In this document: positions 6,881 through 13,946 of the stretch, one piece after another | Position numbering within the stretch: position 1 is the stretch's first letter | Layout: each line of letters begins with the position of its first letter | Assembly (NCBI GenBank): GCA_910577795.1 | Contig: CAJTNW010000002.1 | Location: 1-14,314 of the forward strand | Source of the DNA: an uncultured Christensenella sp. | GTDB taxonomy: Bacteria; Bacillota; Clostridia; Christensenellales; UBA3700 | Direction: 5' to 3' | Length of the DNA stretch: 14,314 nucleotides | Position numbers and translations under genes: made by a program | The notes under the pieces: model-generated | What the model was told of the DNA's origin: nothing | Seen by the model: the letters and a program-made list of their open reading frames with translations, nothing else | The model's database searches: none

Positions 6881-7618
6881 TTAACTTCTTGCACAGCCAT
6901 CAACTGACAAAATATCACCAGTGATATAACTTGCCATATCACTTGCAAGAAACAAAAACGCATTTGCAACATCCCTTGGCTCACCTATTCTGCCTAGAGG
7001 AATTGTTTTAATAAGTGGTGCAATAACCTCTTTAGGAAGGTTTGTAACCATATCGGTATTGGTAATACCTGGTGCAACAGCATTAACCCTAATATTAAAA
7101 GGTGCTAGTTCTCTTGCAAGAGACTTTGTAAAACCATTTACAGCAAACTTACTTGACGGATACCCTACACCAGAAGGTTGCCCATAAATACTTACCATTG
7201 AACTTGTATTTAAAATAACACCTTCATGTTGTTTTTTCATATAAGGCACCACTGCTTTTGTCATATTAAAAATTGCATTAAGATTTAAATCTATTATTTT
7301 GCTAAACTCTTCACTTGTAGTATCATCTATAGTTTTGCTTGCAGATATACCTGCATTGTTTACTAAAATATCAATTTTGCCATACTTTTCAGCAATTTTA
7401 TCTGCAACTTGCTTAACTTCGTCATAGTTTGAAAGATTAGGGTAATATCCCTCAATCTTAATATCTTCATCATTTAGTAATTGAATTGCTTTATCAACAG
7501 TCTCCGCTCTTGAGCCAAGCAAAATAACCTCTGCTCCATTTTCCTTAAATAAACGTACTATTTCCAAACCTATACCACGTGTTCCGCCTGTAATTATTGC
7601 AACTTTTCCTTTTAACAT
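6881..7618 (-). CDS. Short-chain dehydrogenase/reductase, FabG/BaiA-like
   Basis: A 245-residue classical SDR that reduces a carbonyl or oxidises a hydroxyl with NAD(P)H in the cytoplasm. It has the Rossmann motif TGGTRGIG at 10-17, NNAG at 87-90, and the catalytic tetrad Asn112, Ser140, Tyr153, Lys157 (YPSSK). Ser36-Arg37 after the second strand suggest a preference for NADP(H). The segment AVAPGITNTDM and the end SVDGCARS are typical. FabG (3-oxoacyl-ACP reductase) is one reading; from memory, GVGYPSSK, NTDM and the SVDG end also recall BaiA-type hydroxysteroid dehydrogenases of gut clostridia. Substrate cannot be fixed from sequence. A GGGGGAG ribosome site precedes the ATG. It is likely monocistronic, and no fatty-acid synthesis genes flank it. 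Confidence 0.88.
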   Translation of the reverse strand: MLKGKVAIITGGTRGIGLEIVRLFKENGAEVILLGSRAETVDKAIQLLNDEDIKIEGYYPNLSNYDEVKQVADKIAEKYGKIDILVNNAGISASKTIDDTTSEEFSKIIDLNLNAIFNMTKAVVPYMKKQHEGVILNTSSMVSIYGQPSGVGYPSSKFAVNGFTKSLARELAPFNIRVNAVAPGITNTDMVTNLPKEVIAPLIKTIPLGRIGEPRDVANAFLFLASDMASYITGDILSVDGCARS

Positions 7619-7648
7619 ACTAATTCTCCCCCTTTCATTAAAGTGTGA

Positions 7649-7670
7649 TTTATCATAATAATTTTATCAT
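7649..7670 (-). promoter_or_regulatory. Direct repeats and possible promoter upstream of the dehydrogenase
   Basis: On the minus strand ATGATAAA occurs twice, 14 bases apart (7663-7670 and 7649-7656). The upstream copy overlaps TGATAAAAT (7661-7669), which reads as an extended -10 element about 45 bases before the start codon. No convincing -35 box is seen. The repeat could be an operator half-site pair or chance in AT-rich DNA. Confidence 0.3.
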
Positions 7671-7752
7671 ATATTAAACATAATTTCTATAATTTGTTAA
7701 AATTTTTACCAAAATTTACACAAATTATAATATAAATCACAATTTATTTTAA

Positions 7753-9729
7753 TCAATTTAAAACTATATCTTGATAAAAATTATACTTATTTATCAATTT
7801 TGAAAGTAATACATTATCTAATTCAGAAATATTAATGTTATCTAGTATGCTTTTTGCTTTATCTATCATATCTAAAGTTATTTTTACAACATACTTATCA
7901 AAAGTATTTTTACCTGACTGATTAAAGCCAATTAAATCACCAAATCCCCTTGCTTTACTATCTAGTTCACTTAATACTACACCATCATCAATGACTTTCA
8001 TTTTGTTTATTCTTTCTGGTACTGTTAAACTAGCACAATGCAAATAACATTCGGCTGGTCTACCATCTCTACCAATTCTTCCTCTTAATTGATGCAAAGT
8101 TGCAATACCAAACCTATCTGCACCTAAAATAGCAATTGTATCCACATTTGCAACATCAATTCCAACTTCAATTACTGTAGTAGAAACTAAAACTTTTATA
8201 TTTCCATTATAAAAATCGTTAATTGTTTTTTCTTTATCTGTATTTTTCATACTACCATAAAGTATGCCAATATCTTCTTTATTAAAATATTTTCCTGCAA
8301 GCATTTTATAAACACTTTTTACAGAATAAAAATCTTCTACCCCGCTATCCACAACACGTGGACAAACGATAATTATTTGCGAATTATTTTTTATTTTATT
8401 TGCAAAATATTTAAACATATCTTCTATTTTATTAGACCTTAAAGAAAATGTTTTTATATTTGATTTTCTATCTTCTGATTTATACAATTTACTAATTTTC
8501 AAATCACCAAATACCATCATTGCAAAGGAACGAGGAAGAGGTGTAGCAGACATAGATAAACAATGTACCCCATCACCTTTTGCAATTAAATTTGCCTTTT
8601 GTTTTACACCAAACTTGTGTGCCTCATCTATAACTGCTAACTTTAAATTATTGAAACAAACACTATCCTCAATGCAAGAATGAGTAGCCAATAACACACT
8701 AATTTCGCCTGTTTTTAAGCCACTAAGTATACTTTGTCTATCCTCTTTTGAAGTTGAAGAAGTTAGTAATGCTACTTTTATATTTAACCTTTTAAACACA
8801 TTATTAAAATTGTTAAAATGTTGAATAGCCAAAATTTCTGTTGGTGCTAATAAAACTGACTGGAACCCTTTTTGATATATCATGTACATAGCAATATGAG
8901 CAACTATTGTTTTGCCTGAACCAACATCACCTAATACAAACCTATTCATAGGAAATCCACTTTTTAAATCGCAAATAATCTCATTTATTGCTTTTTGCTG
9001 CGATTCAGTTAATTTATATCCCAACAAGTTATCTACACTATGTGGATATACACATTCTAAAACTTCACATTCTTTTATATTACGCAAAACTTTATAACAA
9101 AGCAATTGTACCACCATTTCATACAAAGCAAGTTGACTTTGACTTTCATACATTTCTTCATAAGTTTTTGCAAAGTGAATATTTTGATAAATTTTTCTTA
9201 AATCAAACAAATTAGGTAAAAGATTATTTGGTACAAAGTCTTTTAAAGCATTGTCAACTATTTTTCGGTAAACGACTTCCCCCAATTTGCCTTTTAATGA
9301 ATATACTGGCTTAACATCTTTTAGTTTATATTTATTTTCAACATCTGCAATATTAGGATTAATTATAGTATATTTTTTATTTTCAAATCGTACTATACCC
9401 CAAACTAAAAAATCTCCATATCCAAGATTATGTTCTATATATGGCATATTAAACCAAATTAAAGTCATTGGGTGCCCATCGCATACGCAGTCACATTTTA
9501 TATAACAAGTTTTATTTTTATTGCTATATTGCCTTGGGTAAATGTGCTCAATATTTACCTTTAGCAAAATATATTCGCCTTCAACAATATCATCAAATGT
9601 GGCAATTTTAGTTAAATCTAAATAACTTTTAGGAAGATTATCCATCAAATCCATTAAGGAATAGATTCCTAAACTATTCAATTTTTCTAAAGTTTTTTCG
9701 CCTACACCTTTAACATCCTCTAATTTCAT
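7753..9729 (-). CDS. recG: ATP-dependent DNA helicase RecG
   Basis: Branch-migration helicase that regresses stalled replication forks and processes Holliday junctions. The 658 residues are slightly fewer than in Bacillus. It opens with a helix-hairpin-helix-like segment (DVKGVGEKTLEKLNSLGI), followed by the OB-fold wedge domain. The helicase core has Walker A GDVGSGKT at 267-274, DEAH at 368-371 followed by KFG, motif III SMSATPLPRS, and motif VI QLRGRIGR near 547. The C-terminal FGDLIGFNQSG is typical of RecG rather than PriA or Mfd. The start has AGGAGAAAGG directly upstream. The stop is TGA. It lies downstream of the fakA-like gene as in Bacillus, but without the sdaAB/sdaAA genes found there and with a terminator in between. 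Confidence 0.97.
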   Translation of the reverse strand: MKLEDVKGVGEKTLEKLNSLGIYSLMDLMDNLPKSYLDLTKIATFDDIVEGEYILLKVNIEHIYPRQYSNKNKTCYIKCDCVCDGHPMTLIWFNMPYIEHNLGYGDFLVWGIVRFENKKYTIINPNIADVENKYKLKDVKPVYSLKGKLGEVVYRKIVDNALKDFVPNNLLPNLFDLRKIYQNIHFAKTYEEMYESQSQLALYEMVVQLLCYKVLRNIKECEVLECVYPHSVDNLLGYKLTESQQKAINEIICDLKSGFPMNRFVLGDVGSGKTIVAHIAMYMIYQKGFQSVLLAPTEILAIQHFNNFNNVFKRLNIKVALLTSSTSKEDRQSILSGLKTGEISVLLATHSCIEDSVCFNNLKLAVIDEAHKFGVKQKANLIAKGDGVHCLSMSATPLPRSFAMMVFGDLKISKLYKSEDRKSNIKTFSLRSNKIEDMFKYFANKIKNNSQIIIVCPRVVDSGVEDFYSVKSVYKMLAGKYFNKEDIGILYGSMKNTDKEKTINDFYNGNIKVLVSTTVIEVGIDVANVDTIAILGADRFGIATLHQLRGRIGRDGRPAECYLHCASLTVPERINKMKVIDDGVVLSELDSKARGFGDLIGFNQSGKNTFDKYVVKITLDMIDKAKSILDNINISELDNVLLSKLINKYNFYQDIVLN

Positions 9730-9739
9730 CCTTTCTCCT

Positions 9740-9767
9740 AAAAAATTAGGCTTGCTTTAAGCAAGCC
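9740..9767 (-). terminator. Terminator or attenuator between the fakA-like gene and recG
   Basis: On the minus strand GGCTTGC (9761-9767) pairs with GCAAGCC (9749-9755) around a 5-base loop and is followed by TAATTTTTT, a standard intrinsic terminator. The T run ends at the recG ribosome site (AGGAG), so no promoter fits between the terminator and recG. recG would then depend on read-through. Confidence 0.75.
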
Positions 9768-9791
9768 ATAATTATTATCCATTTATAATAA

Positions 9792-11417
9792 TTATTCAAC
9801 ACTAATCATATAAAAATAATGATTTTGTCCACCCTCATAAACTTCTACATCACACTCGTCATATTTATCAGCAAGTAAATCTTTTAAATTGTTTGCATCG
9901 TCTTCAGTTACACCCTCACCATAATACAAAGTAATCACAGATTTATCTTCGTCTACTAAATTATCAATAACATCTACTGTAACATCAGCAACTTCTGCAC
10001 CTTTAGAAACTATCTTTTTGCCTGTAAGACCAATAATATCACCTTCTTGCAAATTAAAACCATCTATATTAGTATTTCTTACAGCATAAGTAACTTCACC
10101 ATAAGCAACCTCACCAAATGCTTCTTGCATAGCCTCAACATTGCTATCAATATCATGATTAATATCAAATGCAACTGCACAAGCAATGCCCTCTGGCACA
10201 TTTACAGTTTTTACAACTCTAACATTTTTGCTTGATAATTCCACAGCCTGTTCAGCAGCAAGAATTATATTTTTGTTATTAGGCAAAACTATAATATTAT
10301 CACTATTTACCTTTTCTATAACATTTAAAATATCGTTAACACTAGGATTCATAGTTTGACCGCCTTGAATAACAGTATCAACTCCTAGTTCTTTAAATAT
10401 GCTTGCTAAACCGCCACCAGAACAAATAGAAACCATAGCAAGTGGCTTTTTGTTAGCCTCGTGTTTTTTAATTAAAGCACGATTTTGTTCAAGCATATTT
10501 TCAATTTTAATTCTATCAATTTCACCCAAACTCAAGGCATATTGCAATGCTTTATTAGGTTGATTTGTATGAACATGCACTTTTACCATTGATAAATCGC
10601 CAATTGCAATTACACTATCACCAATTGCCATCAATTTATCTCTTAATTTTTCAATATCTTCTTCAGTTGTTTTATTTTTTAGGTTAATAATAAAGTACTC
10701 AGTACAATAAGCAAACTTAATATTCTCTAAATCGTGGATATCTCCATTGAAGTTATCCATTGCATCTTCAACATCGCCATCTTCGTGAGCAATACGTTCC
10801 ATCGGAACACCTTTAAGTACATTATTAAAGCCTTGAAGAACAAATATCAAACCTTTACCACCAGCATCAACTACACCTGCTTTTTTCAAAACTGGAAGCA
10901 TATCTGGAGTTTTGTTCAAAATTTCTTCACCTTTTTCTATAATTGCATCAAAAAATGCTATAAAACCCGAATTTTTATTTGCAATAGAAGAAGATTTTTC
11001 CGCAATATAACGGATAACAGTTAAAATTGTGCCCTCTTTTGGCTTAGAAACAGCACTATAAGCAACATCTGTTGCGTTTTGCAAAGCCTTTGCAAAGGCT
11101 TTTGTATTAACTTGTTTTGCCTCAGCCAATGATTTTGCAATACCTTTTACTATTTGAGATAAAATAACACCTGAGTTACCTCTTGCACCTTTTAGAGCAC
11201 CTTTAGCAAAATCATTTAACAAATCTTCAAAATTATCATAATCCTTACCATCTATTTCACTAACAGCACTTGTTAATGTTTTGGACATATTTGTTCCTGT
11301 ATCACCATCTGGTACTGGAAAAACGTTTAAAGAGTCAACATAATCTTTATTAATCTCTAGTAGTGTTGCACCACCAATAACCATCTCTTTAAACTTTGAT
11401 ATATCTATAACTTTCAT
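9792..11417 (-). CDS. fakA: DAK2-domain fatty acid kinase, FakA/YloV-like
   Basis: Predicted ATP-dependent kinase that phosphorylates fatty acids carried by a FakB (DegV-family) partner, feeding acyl-phosphate to phospholipid synthesis. The 541-residue length fits. The N-terminal DAK2 domain has NVFPVPDGDTGTNM at 31-44, where Asp37, Asp39 and Asn43 bind Mg-nucleotide, and GARGNSGVILSQ near 77-88. The middle domain has a Cys in YCTEY, His-x-His in KVHVHTN and a Cys in SICSGGG, consistent with the zinc site of FakA. The C-terminal part is DegV-like and ends YYGEGVTEDDANN and NHYFYMISVE. It follows asp23 by 15 bases with AGGAG before the ATG, the same pair as yloU-yloV in Bacillus. No fakB gene is in the window. 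Confidence 0.9.
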   Translation of the reverse strand: MKVIDISKFKEMVIGGATLLEINKDYVDSLNVFPVPDGDTGTNMSKTLTSAVSEIDGKDYDNFEDLLNDFAKGALKGARGNSGVILSQIVKGIAKSLAEAKQVNTKAFAKALQNATDVAYSAVSKPKEGTILTVIRYIAEKSSSIANKNSGFIAFFDAIIEKGEEILNKTPDMLPVLKKAGVVDAGGKGLIFVLQGFNNVLKGVPMERIAHEDGDVEDAMDNFNGDIHDLENIKFAYCTEYFIINLKNKTTEEDIEKLRDKLMAIGDSVIAIGDLSMVKVHVHTNQPNKALQYALSLGEIDRIKIENMLEQNRALIKKHEANKKPLAMVSICSGGGLASIFKELGVDTVIQGGQTMNPSVNDILNVIEKVNSDNIIVLPNNKNIILAAEQAVELSSKNVRVVKTVNVPEGIACAVAFDINHDIDSNVEAMQEAFGEVAYGEVTYAVRNTNIDGFNLQEGDIIGLTGKKIVSKGAEVADVTVDVIDNLVDEDKSVITLYYGEGVTEDDANNLKDLLADKYDECDVEVYEGGQNHYFYMISVE

Positions 11418-11432
11418 TCAATAAACTCCTAA

Positions 11433-11783
11433 TTAAACTCTGACACCAACAACGAAGACAAGAATTTCGTCCACACGCATTCCTGTAAAACTCTCTACAT
11501 TGTATTTAACTGCGCTTTTAATAGAATCGCATACTGCGTCAGTATTTATACCATCTTTTAAAACGGCATAAATTTCAATATTGATTTTATTTTTAATAGT
11601 AACAACTTTTACACCTTTTGCAAAAGATTTTTTGCCAAAAAATTCAGCAATACTATCTGTTAATTTTCTAGAAACAAGAGAAACAACACCATAGCAATCA
11701 CTAGCAACATGACTAGCCACCATTGCTATTGTGTTATCAGTAATACTCAATTTACCAAACTTATTAATAGTTTTAACTGACAT
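11433..11783 (-). CDS. Asp23/Gls24 family envelope stress protein
   Basis: A 116-residue Asp23/Gls24 (YloU-type) protein, a cytoplasmic protein linked to alkaline and envelope stress and found at the membrane in Staphylococcus. The pattern NTIAMVASHVASDCYGVVSL near residues 17-36, the basic central strand pair (VKVVTIKNKINIEIYAV) and the last strand VDEILVFVVGVRV fit the family. It is the first gene of an operon with the fakA-like kinase, as in Bacillus. The start ATG is preceded by AGGAATAGGTGA, and a consensus TATAAT (11804-11809, minus strand) lies 20 bases upstream. Annotated starts and length agree with family norms. Confidence 0.9.
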   Translation of the reverse strand: MSVKTINKFGKLSITDNTIAMVASHVASDCYGVVSLVSRKLTDSIAEFFGKKSFAKGVKVVTIKNKINIEIYAVLKDGINTDAVCDSIKSAVKYNVESFTGMRVDEILVFVVGVRV

Positions 11784-12184
11784 AATTCACCTATTCCTTA
11801 AATATTATAATACACGAATTAAAAAAAATAATCAAGCATTTTCCAATATTTTTTACAATAATAGACTTTTTACTATAAAATTTAGCAAGTAATTAAAGAT
11901 ATATGTAAATAAAACATAAATTTAACCTAAATTTTTCACATTTTGATAAGTTAGACAATAATAACTTTCTTACAAAAATCGTATATTTAATAAATTATAT
12001 TGCACAAATATTACATTTTTAACTATTATTTCCTAATTTGTATTAAAATAAGCCGTTTTTTCTCATAAATACTTGTAATAAAATGATTATATGCTTAAAT
12101 TACATACAAAATATAATTAAAAGATTAAAATTTTAAATTTTGCTACAAAAAAATTAAATTTATAAAAAATATGCTTAAATTTCC
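11784..12184. other. AT-rich intergenic region between divergent asp23 and rpmB
   Basis: About 400 bases with no credible ORF or RNA gene. It holds the asp23 -10 box (TATAAT, minus strand, 11804-11809; no good -35 box at usual spacing) at its left end. A 13-base direct repeat, ATATGCTTAAATT, occurs at 12089-12101 and 12169-12181, exactly 80 bases apart; the second copy abuts the rpmB promoter. I see no leader hairpin or riboswitch. Confidence 0.5.
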
Positions 12185-12213
12185 TTGCATAATTTAATAA
12201 ATAGTGTTAAAAT
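12185..12213 (+). promoter_or_regulatory. Probable sigma-A promoter of rpmB
   Basis: TTGCAT (12185-12190), a 17-base spacer and TAAAAT (12208-12213) give a good promoter with a predicted start near 12220, leaving a short leader with a strong AGGAGGTG ribosome site (12233-12240). Confidence 0.65.
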
Positions 12214-12246
12214 ACTAAAGTAATATGCGGATAGGAGGTGCGTTCT

Positions 12247-12441
12247 ATGTCAAGAGTATGCAGTATTTGCAATAAATCAAAGATGAGCGGTAACACAGTT
12301 TCTCACTCAAATCGTAAGGCTAGAAAGTCTTGGAATGCTAATGTTCACAAAGTTAAACTAGTTGATGATAATGGCCGTGAAACAACAGAGTATGTTTGCA
12401 CAAGATGCCTTCGCACAATGAAAAAGAGCGAAAACAACTAA
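12247..12441 (+). CDS. rpmB: 50S ribosomal protein L28, zinc-binding form
   Basis: A 64-residue L28, a component of the large ribosomal subunit. Two Cys pairs, Cys5-x2-Cys8 and Cys51-x2-Cys54, make the zinc ribbon of the zinc-dependent form. The typical stretch SGNTVSHSNRKARKSWNANV carries the rRNA-contacting basic residues. ATG at 12247 is chosen over the in-frame GTG at 12238 because that GTG lies inside the AGGAGGTG ribosome site, which is 6 bases before the ATG. It is transcribed alone, opposite to both neighbours, as in Bacillus where rpmB also stands between spoVM and yloU in reverse orientation. Confidence 0.97.
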   Translation: MSRVCSICNKSKMSGNTVSHSNRKARKSWNANVHKVKLVDDNGRETTEYVCTRCLRTMKKSENN

Positions 12442-12461
12442 TTTTTAATTAATTAAGCGCT

Positions 12462-12486
12462 AAAAGCAGGACAAAATCCTGCTTTT
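12462..12486 (+). terminator. Rho-independent terminator of rpmB
   Basis: AAAAGCAGGA (12462-12471) pairs perfectly with TCCTGCTTTT (12477-12486) around a 5-base loop and is followed by a T-rich run. It lies 20 bases after the rpmB stop codon. Confidence 0.9.
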
Positions 12487-12500
12487 TTGTTTTTAAAAAC

Positions 12501-12537
12501 AAAAAAATAAAATGGATACTTTCCATTTTATTTTTTT
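12501..12537. terminator. Bidirectional terminator at the end of the rsgA-rpe-thiN-spoVM unit
   Basis: A perfect 16-bp inverted repeat (12501-12516 with 12522-12537) with a 5-base loop ends in A7/T7 tracts. It lies 11 bases beyond the spoVM stop on the minus strand and is also a back-up terminator for rpmB on the plus strand. Confidence 0.85.
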
Positions 12538-12548
12538 AAGTAAAATTA

Positions 12549-12641
12549 TTAATTATTTTTATCATTTAAATTGTTTTTTGAACAAATTTTTCTAAGAAAA
12601 AATTTTATTATCTTTGGTGGGTCAACACAATAAATACGCAT
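12549..12641 (-). CDS. spoVM: Stage V sporulation protein M (SpoVM), 30-residue membrane-curvature peptide
   Basis: A 30-codon ORF: MRIYCVDPPKIIKFFLRK, then ICSKNNLNDKNN. In Bacillus, SpoVM is a 26-residue amphipathic peptide that recognises the convex forespore membrane and anchors the coat ATPase SpoIVA. Shared with the Bacillus peptide (recalled as MKFYTIKLPKFLGG...) are a basic residue 2, Tyr4, Pro9 and Lys10 followed by an alternating hydrophobic/basic helix; Pro9 is known to be needed for correct localisation. A GGAGGG ribosome site lies 3 bases before the ATG. The position, 23 bases after thiN and facing rpmB, is exactly that of spoVM in Bacillus. The tail is longer and more polar than in Bacillus. 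No clear sigma-E promoter was seen; transcription could come from the thiN operon. Synteny carries much of the weight because the peptide is so short. Confidence 0.8.
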   Translation of the reverse strand: MRIYCVDPPKIIKFFLRKICSKNNLNDKNN

Positions 12642-12664
12642 AAGCCCTCCACTAAATGTAATTA

Positions 12665-13285
12665 TTACTTATTAACTATTACCATAACAATACCAAAATC
12701 CACAGAAAGACGAATTGTATCATTGGTAACAATATTTGACATGGTTTTTGAAGAAGTTTTGTAAATATTTTGGTCAAAAATTTCCCACTTTACCCCTTCT
12801 AAGGATATAATATGCACACTATCAGTAAAAGGTGACAAACTAATTATTTTATTGTTATTTAATTGCAATTGCAAATAATCTGACACCATATAAATATCCA
12901 TATCATTACAAAAAGCCACAACTTTTACACCATTTTGCGCGCATTTTGCCATTATAGATAGATTTGCAAGTATATGGTCAAGTCTTCCACCAGCCACTCC
13001 GTAAAAATTAATATTTTTCACACCATTTTTTATCAAATAATCAACAGCAAATTCTCCATCTGTCAAATCTTTATCCACGTTAAGTAGAATACTTTGATTA
13101 CATTTGATTTCAGAAACAACACTATCTTTATCACCAATAAACAAATCAGCAGCACAAACTTTATCATAGCCACCATCAACACCAATAATAATATCGCCAG
13201 CAATTTTGCCATTGTATGTCTCACCATTAAGCACAACTGCAGCAACTGTATTGTTATTTATAATTTTGTTATTAATTTTATTCAT
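12665..13285 (-). CDS. thiN: Thiamine pyrophosphokinase
   Basis: Transfers pyrophosphate from ATP to thiamine, giving the cofactor thiamine diphosphate (cytoplasmic). The 206 residues fit the bacterial family. Motifs are VDGGYDK at 36-42, GDKDS at 51-55, K-D-x-T-D-x-E at 72-78 and GGRLDH at 99-104. Together the Asp/Glu residues bind Mg-ATP and the C-terminal beta-sandwich binds thiamine. It begins 4 bases after the rpe stop with no ribosome site close to the ATG (an AAAGG lies about 18 bases upstream inside rpe), so translation is probably coupled to rpe. The N-terminal ten residues, rich in Asn, Lys and Ile, are an extension before the first strand (VAAVVLNGE), so a later start is possible. 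Confidence 0.93.
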   Translation of the reverse strand: MNKINNKIINNNTVAAVVLNGETYNGKIAGDIIIGVDGGYDKVCAADLFIGDKDSVVSEIKCNQSILLNVDKDLTDGEFAVDYLIKNGVKNINFYGVAGGRLDHILANLSIMAKCAQNGVKVVAFCNDMDIYMVSDYLQLQLNNNKIISLSPFTDSVHIISLEGVKWEIFDQNIYKTSSKTMSNIVTNDTIRLSVDFGIVMVIVNK

Positions 13286-13289
13286 AGTA

Positions 13290-13946
13290 TTATTTTAAGC
13301 CTTTTATTTTTGCAATTTCCTCTTTAGGGTTTTTGCTTTTAAATACTGCGCTACCAGCAACTAAAATATTTATTCCGCTATTTCTTACTACTTCGGAATT
13401 AGCACTGCTAACACCGCCATCTATTTCTATATCTATATTTATATAGTTTTTATCAATGTAATCTTTTAATTGCTTTGCTTTATCCAAAACAGATTCTATA
13501 AATTTTTGTCCGCCAAATCCGGGGAATACACTCATTAATAAAATCATATCAATATCGTATATGTAAGGATAAACTAAATCAAGTGGTTTATCAGGATTTA
13601 GTACCAAACCGCATTTTGCACCTTTTGATTTAATAATGTCAATTCCTTTTTTTACATCCTTAGATGCCTCAGGGTGAAAAGTTACTATATCAGCACCGCT
13701 ATCCACAAACGCACCAACATATTTTTCCGGCTCTGTAATCATAAGATGTACATCAAGTGGCACACTACTATAAGGTTTAATTGCAGATACCATTGGCATA
13801 CCAAAGGTAATGTTTGGCACGTAAACACCATCCATAACGTCAACATGAATAAGGTCTGCACCCCAACTACATGCATCTTTTACACTTTGTCCCATATTTG
13901 CAAAATCACCAGATAATATTGATGGTGATACCTTATACTCAGTCAT
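13290..13946 (-). CDS. rpe: Ribulose-phosphate 3-epimerase
   Basis: Interconverts D-ribulose 5-phosphate and D-xylulose 5-phosphate in the pentose phosphate pathway, using a divalent metal in a TIM barrel. The 218 residues fit. The start VSPSILSGDF carries the Ser9 region; metal ligands are His34 and Asp36 in LIHVDVMDG, His67 in DVHLMI, and Asp in EIDGGV; the phosphate loop is NILVAGSAVF. ATG at 13946 is chosen, not the upstream ATGs in the same frame, because GGAGGA (13953-13958) lies 6 bases before it and the protein starts exactly at the family N-terminus. It overlaps the rsgA end by 8 bases, indicating translational coupling. Confidence 0.96.
   Translation of the reverse strand: MTEYKVSPSILSGDFANMGQSVKDACSWGADLIHVDVMDGVYVPNITFGMPMVSAIKPYSSVPLDVHLMITEPEKYVGAFVDSGADIVTFHPEASKDVKKGIDIIKSKGAKCGLVLNPDKPLDLVYPYIYDIDMILLMSVFPGFGGQKFIESVLDKAKQLKDYIDKNYINIDIEIDGGVSSANSEVVRNSGINILVAGSAVFKSKNPKEEIAKIKGLK

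Noticed and set aside
6766..6984. 72-codon minus-strand ORF overlapping the end of the dehydrogenase
   Set aside because: It overlaps the well-supported dehydrogenase in another frame, has no ribosome site, and its composition is that of a shifted reading of the SDR C-terminus.
10734..11024. 96-codon plus-strand ORF inside the fakA-like gene
   Set aside because: It is antisense to a conserved coding region, rich in Phe, Ile and Asn as expected from the complement of AT-rich coding DNA, and has no ribosome site.
12238..12246. GTG start for rpmB three codons upstream
   Set aside because: The GTG is part of the AGGAGGTG ribosome site, and L28 proteins begin with M-S-R-V-C as given by the ATG at 12247.
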